Source: Dendrobium chrysotoxum (Eukaryota; Streptophyta; Magnoliopsida; Asparagales; Orchidaceae). Taken from it: a DNA stretch of 64,000 nucleotides. Location: NCBI GenBank assembly GCA_019925795.1, contig CM034311.1:22876231-22940230 (forward strand), read 5' to 3'. Shown piece after piece: positions 58,621-64,000 of the stretch. Both the position numbers and the translations under genes were made by a program. The notes beneath the pieces are model-generated. The model saw only the letters and a program-made list of their open reading frames with translations. It ran no database searches and was not told the origin of the DNA. The first letter of the stretch is position 1; every line of letters begins with the position of its first letter.

Positions 58621-61600
58621 CCCACCGCTCGGATGACGCCGCGTGTCCCTCCGCCGCCCCGTGTTTTGAGTCAGCGAACCGGGTGTTGCCACGTGGCATT
58701 CCCGCCGCCGGCGCTACCATTTTCTTTTAAAAAATGATTTTAAATTAATTTTAAAATCATTTTAAATTCTAATTTATTGTAAATAAATATTAAATATTAA
58801 TATATATGTTATACATTAATACATTTCAGAAAATTAAATATTTTTAATTTTAAATTATTATCAACTTAAATTCATAATTATATTTTAAAATTATATTAAT
58901 ATTAAGTATTAATTATTATAAAATAATGTTTAATAATTAAATATTAAGTATTCTATTTAAATATTGATTATTAAACAATAATTATCAAATATTAATTATT
59001 AATTGTTAATTATTTTGTTTTTTTTTAAAAAAAATCACCTTAATGATAATATTAACTTTAAATATTTTAAGATGGAATTTTAATTAATTAATCTTAATTA
59101 AGTAGTTTAAATTATTTAAATAACTAAATAATTACTTTAAAATATTATAACTTTGAACTTGAATCAATTTAAATTATATTTTAATCAATTAGATATTGGA
59201 TCCTTAATTATATTCTATTGTTAATTAATTAAATATTTAATTATTAATTGATATTTAATGATAATTAATTAAGAATTTCATTACTAATTAAAATTTTAAT
59301 TAATACTAAATAACTTAAATAATTTTTTTTTTGAATATTTTATATAATTCTAATATTTCAGAAAACATTTAAGGTTTGAACTAATTTGATTTAAAACTAT
59401 TTTAATAATTAATTATTTTTTTAATAATTAAAAATTCTTTTTAATTGATTTAAACTTCAAAAATTCATAATAAATTCATTTTAAATCAGAAAATTAAGTA
59501 TAATATATCAAAATTTTTAAAAAATTAAGTACTTTAATTTAAAATTAACTTCAGAGATCAAAACTTGATTAATTTTAAGCTATTTTAATTACTTAATTAT
59601 TTTAGTATTTAATTAATATCTAATTAGGTACTAAGTCAATTATTTTGAAAATTAAAAACTTATTTTCAAATGATCTTAATAGATCAGTGGATCTCTCATT
59701 TGGGTATTCAACTTACTCAAACTATATTTTCAACTATTTTCAATTTAAAATTTATGTTTATGCATATATGAGTTCATGTATATTATAAATATATTTAAAA
59801 TTACTTTAAAGTAATATAGATATGTATTTAAATCTTTTAGGATTGAGAGATCTACTTTGAAATTTTAAACTTGGATTTGACATATTTGAATAGAAATCAT
59901 GTGGGGATGTTAATGAATGATTATATCCTAATCATTCACTAACCTCATAATTATTTATAATTAATTAGGCATTAATTTTTGCATGCTTAGGGTACACACA
60001 CCACTTAGCCTAAGGCTCCCATAGATCTAGGGATTGATTGTGCTCATATGTGTGCATAATATTAGTGTTGTGTCCAAGGGTCTAGGAAACTTGATTCAAA
60101 CCTAATTAAACTTAGTGACATCATTAAGGACAATAATTAAGGACTTGATTAGAGGACTTAGAATATTTTCAATAATTAGGATACACTTCTTATTGACTTG
60201 AAACTTAAACCATTTGAACATAGTGATACATACTACCTTAAGAAAAATCCTCACTGCCTTTTGAGATCATTAAGCCCCTTAATCAATTTAATCAAAATTA
60301 AACCTTAATTAAGCCTTTAAAACTTCAAAAAAAATATAATAAATCAAGTTTAAACCCAAAAATTACACATAATATCTCAAACTGACCAGAATTGAACCCT
60401 TAATCAATGAAAAATAAAAACCCCTTGACTGGACTTCAAAATTAAGTTTAATTTAAGTTTAATTAAAATTTAATATTTAATTAATTTAATTAATTAAAAA
60501 TAATTAAAAATTCCAAAAATTTTCCAAACACTTGGAGATCATTCCTTAGGTCGCTCCTGACCTTTGGAGTTGATTTCAAGGAGTTTGGAGGTCATTTGGA
60601 TTCAAACCATAAAAAGAGCTTTAATTAAACTAATTTTAAAAATTCAAATAAATACTCAAAATTTTAAAAATTCATAACTAATTCAAATGAACTCCAAATT
60701 GAGCAAACTCAAAGGCATACAACTCATCTTAAGGTCTAATATTTATCAAAAATGTTAAGTTTCCAGAAATCAATCAAATTTGAAAAAGTCAACTTTTGGT
60801 CAAACTTAGTTTAAAATCAAGATAAAACTTCAAACCTTCATAATAAAATCTAAAAAAATCTAATTTTAGTGTACTTACTGTCTAACTAATCGTATTAAGG
60901 TCTAGTATTTTAATAAAATATTAACTTTCCAGAAAACCCTTTAAATCAAAAAATTAATTTTTGACCCTTGAATTAAATCATTAAAATAATCCAGAAAATG
61001 TTAAAATTCAATAAATCATAAAAAATTCCAGAAAACATCAACTTAAATTTAAAACTAGCAACCAATCAAATTCAATTAAAGATTAATCAATCTTTAAATA
61101 TTAATCAAACGTAAATCACTTAAGTATATCAGATACCATTGGGTAACCCAGGCCTACGAGGATATTAAATTAGCCCCAAGGAAGGTGAAATAAACTTCAC
61201 GGCCTCGGTGTGCAACAAAGGTGGTATCCAACAAACAATCAAAATTAAATTTAAAATCAAATTTAAATCATTAAGATTTAAATTTTAATTAAAACTTCCT
61301 TAAGCCTTCAACCAACTAGAACATCAAGCAACTTCAATCAAGTACCTTATCTAGGACATATCAAAGCCACACAGCCTACCTCACACACTTTAGATGGTTT
61401 GCTAGGACAACCAAATCTAGTCTTAGGCTAGGCCGGTGTTTACTTTTCTGCTGTATGCCGGGTTTTCGAGCTTTCACTGCATGCTGTTTGCTAGTAGTAG
61501 AATTGCTATGACTGTTTATTTATTTACTGCACTCTGTGATGTGATTGATTGTACGTTAGACCTATCCTTAGGTTAGGAATGATTTATACTAATTTAATTT

Positions 61601-63806
61601 TATGCAGGTGGCCATGCTCATACAGGGCATTAAATAAAAGGGGCAAAAATCATAAATATTAAATTGCACAGGTGCTCTAGAATGTTTAAGTCCCCCTTTA
61701 ATAATTAAAAGAGCATGGCCAAGTGTGGCTGGTTTGAGCATTTTTAATTTTTAATATATTAACTGCTTGGGATGTCATTTTTAAACTGCTGATTATTAGG
61801 ATAACCTTGCAGGATCGAGTCTAGATTTTTCAATTTTAATTAATGTAATTTGAGATGATATTTGAGTTGTAAATGTTAAGTGCTTTGAGATGGGATTACA
61901 TATCCTACTTAGATTCCAAAGAGGAGAGGATATCCCTTAGGGGAGAGTCCTCCTCCATTTAGAAGCCTAAGTTAGGATACTTTCAAATATCCAAAGAGAA
62001 AAGATAACACCCCTATTCAGGGGGAGTTTCCTTTCATTTGGATATCCATACCCTACAATCCAAAGAGTTCCAAGAAGACGAAGAAGTGAAGAACGAGAAG
62101 AATCTCAAATCTCAAAGTTACTTTAGTCTTAAGAGTAGAATCCGGGTTGTAGTCAGTTGTACCCGGCCACTTTACTTTTCCTACAGACCCTGGGTTGTAT
62201 AATTAAGTGGCACTTGTCACATGGACTTTCAGTTTGAGCATTTATTTAATTGATTTAATTATTTAATTGATTTGATTGTTTGATGTTGATTGCGATTAAG
62301 GACCCGCATGTTTTTAATAATTTATTTGGCGATCTTGCATGTCGTATTTGATTTAACCTGGAATCCGATCAGAGGCTCGTGAGGGTACGGTCATAAACTA
62401 TTTCTACTTAAATAAAATTTAAAAACTTTAGGCTCAGATAGTAACTCTAACGCTTTTAAGAAGTAAGCCCGGACTCGCCGGGGGTTTTTCATGCATCATA
62501 TTGAATCTTCTCTAACGTGTTAGGCACCTCCCCGCCTGCGGGTTTTGGCAGACCACCTGACCTATTAGGGTGCAGTTCTGTCCAAGGGGATGTTGTGCAA
62601 TCTCTAGGATAAAATCTATTTTTAAGCCTGATTTTTAAACTGCTATATTCTGATTTAAGCATTTCATCGAGTCAACTAGCATGCATTGTATTAGTAACAA
62701 ATTAAATTTGAGTCTAATTCTTAATTGCATTTTTAGCTTAAGCATTTAACCCAACAAGTGTTAAGGGGCTAATTAGGAATCTGCTCTAGATGTCAGTTCC
62801 GATTTCCTTAAACTAATCTTAAATAACATCCTCAACCACTCTTTCATAAAGACTTTGACTCATGATTTTGAAGCGTTTAGGTGGTTTAGCTGGCTCCCCA
62901 ATCCAGGCCGGGGTAAGTCCAGATTGCATTGCATTAGTTAAGATCCGGGTCACTAATTTTTAGTACCCATTTTAGACTTAGGTTCTGAGGCATATGTTCA
63001 ACCCTAAGACCTCAATCTTCCGGGAATCTAATTCCCACTTTCTAATAAAATTGATCATTCAAACTAAATATCTCTTTCAATCAAATTCAAGGCCAACACT
63101 TAGGATAGGCTGGGGCACTTCTGAATTATTTCAGAATCTCAAGTGCCTCCTATCCTTCTTCCTTTGACTCCAGAATAAGTGTTCAATTTTGAACCAATCC
63201 CATTTGAAAATTCCAACCCTTAACCTCCCTTGATATCAAGCTTTGAATTCTTTAATGAAATTTGTATCACTATTTTAATCGAGAGTATTCGTAGGAAGAT
63301 TTTTGATTTCCTACGATGTAATTAACTATGAGGGCTTGCCCTTGTAGGAGAATTAGAAACCCAGACCAGATTTTCAAAATTAAGTTTTTTCAAAACCTTC
63401 AATTGATTATCTTTTAGAAATTCAAAAGTCAACGATCATTATCATTATTTTCAAATGCTCGATAACAGACGATATCCTCTTTCTTTGGAAAGATATATCG
63501 TACTATTATTATAGCTTTAATTATAAAATTAATGATCTCTTTACTAGATTATTATAGTTAAATATTGGATTAAACATCATTCTGATTCTTCGGGATCATA
63601 TGTTGTTTCTCCTTAAGTTTGACTACGATAATCAGGGTAAATCAAGCTTTAAAATCTGAACCTATTAAGGAACGATACGTTCACCTTTCAAGGTGATATA
63701 TCATTCATAATATATGTTCGATTTCAAATATTAAAAATTCCAGAAATTAAATATTTTCTAAAGAAAATTAAACTCTTTTTTTAAAACTATATTTTTCAAT
63801 CAAATA
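58621..63806. other. AT-rich remainder of the insertion
   Basis: 58730-60500 consists largely of AATTA/TTAAT words, close to pure A+T. 61100-61240 and 62450-62600 have higher-GC tracts ('ggcctacgaggat', 'ccgcctgcgggttttggcagacc'). There is no open frame over 60 codons and no RNA or coding motif. Confidence 0.5.
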
Positions 63807-63811
63807 ATGAC

Positions 63812-64000
63812 TATATTAGATTCACGTGGATTAGATTTTTGAATTATAAGAGTGAATCATTTGAAGAGTTTAGAGATTTTGCCACTTGGATTCAGAGAAA
63901 ACTTGGTTTTGAAATAGTTAGTATCCAAAGTGATCATGGGGGAGAATTTGAAAATAAAATGTTTAATGATTTTTGCAAATCTCTTGGAATTGAACACAAC
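63812..64000 (+). pseudogene. Copia integrase continuation (partial, runs off the edge)
   Basis: YIRFTWIRFLNYKSESFEEF, then FEIVSIQSDHGGEFENKMF and FCKSLGIEHN. The second catalytic Asp (QSDHGGEFEN) and the surrounding blocks are those of copia integrase and follow directly on VIVDD at 55367 when the insertion is removed. This segment has no stop up to the window edge. Confidence 0.92.

Larger units (their letters stand above)
55368..63806. mobile_element. 8.44-kb non-coding insertion in copia integrase
   Basis: The copia integrase breaks after codons VDD at 55367 and resumes in frame at 63812 with YIRFTWIRF. ATGAC occurs at 55363-55367 and 63807-63811, a 5-bp target duplication as made by LTR-element integrases. 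The insert begins TGTGGACCTCA and ends CAATCAAATA. It has no open frame resembling any transposon protein and no LTR pair that I could see. Landmarks: CTAGGATC-rich tract (55400-55870), 157-bp array (56290-57400), GC-rich palindrome cluster (58376-58720), and extreme AT stretch (58730-60500). Candidates are a large retrotransposon derivative (LARD), a giant solo LTR, or several nested non-coding repeats. Confidence 0.75.

Noticed and set aside
55368..63806. Insertion as a Helitron
   Set aside because: It has a 5-bp duplication, no TC start and no CTRR end with hairpin; Helitrons insert between A and T without duplication.

Overview
The window is nuclear DNA from a flowering plant. It is AT-rich and gene-poor, has spliceosomal introns, and is packed with layered transposable-element remains: Ty1/copia, Ty3/gypsy chromovirus, RTE and L1 LINEs, hAT and small hairpin (MITE) elements. 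Three host protein genes are convincing. I could not narrow the lineage below angiosperm.

Host genes. A divergent pair lies near the middle. A plastid [2Fe-2S] ferredoxin of the FdC1 type runs on the minus strand (31028-31501). The cytosolic ribosomal protein S18 gene (RPS18/uS13) runs on the plus strand (31852-35014) in four exons, the first holding only the ATG. Their start codons are about 350 bp apart, and the gap holds a telo-box, a TGGGCC site II element and TATA-like boxes. Further right, a single-exon major facilitator of the PHT4/ANTR anion-transporter family, closest to PHT4;6, lies on the minus strand (43920-45212). It appears to have a spliced 5' leader whose 2.6-kb intron is filled with RTE LINE debris. 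A 5S rRNA gene copy (37675-37793) looks retroposed, with a 15-bp target duplication and an A-rich tail.

Layout. 1-490: LTR fragment. 840-2660: hAT transposase relic split by a MITE. 3218-4143: TIR element. 4380-6330: RTE LINE relic. 6368-6895: TIR element. 9240-9537: RTE 3' end. 9570-9832: MITE with 9-bp target duplication. 10.2-10.5 kb: GC-rich island. About 12.15-16.35 kb: very old LTR retrotransposon. 10.7-20.8 kb: six copies of one hairpin MITE family. 18907-19195: unidentified C-terminal coding stretch. 19.76-20.73 kb: truncated copia. 22.55-30.45 kb: copia relic carrying a nearly complete gypsy chromovirus (23281-29217). 30.9-35.1 kb: FdC1/RPS18. 35.3-39.1 kb: small repeats, 5S retrocopy, L1-like 3' end. 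39.1-43.8 kb: non-coding DNA with degenerate repeats. 43.9-48.1 kb: PHT4;6-like gene. 48.35-50.53 kb: L1 with a large internal deletion. About 51.67-64 kb: copia element whose integrase is split by an 8.4-kb non-coding insertion.

The copia reading frame resumes at 63812 and runs off the right edge. None of the transposon reading frames looks intact. The least expected items are the 5S retroposon, the 8.4-kb insertion with its 157-bp tandem array and palindrome cluster, and the uncharacterised C-terminal exon at 18.9 kb.
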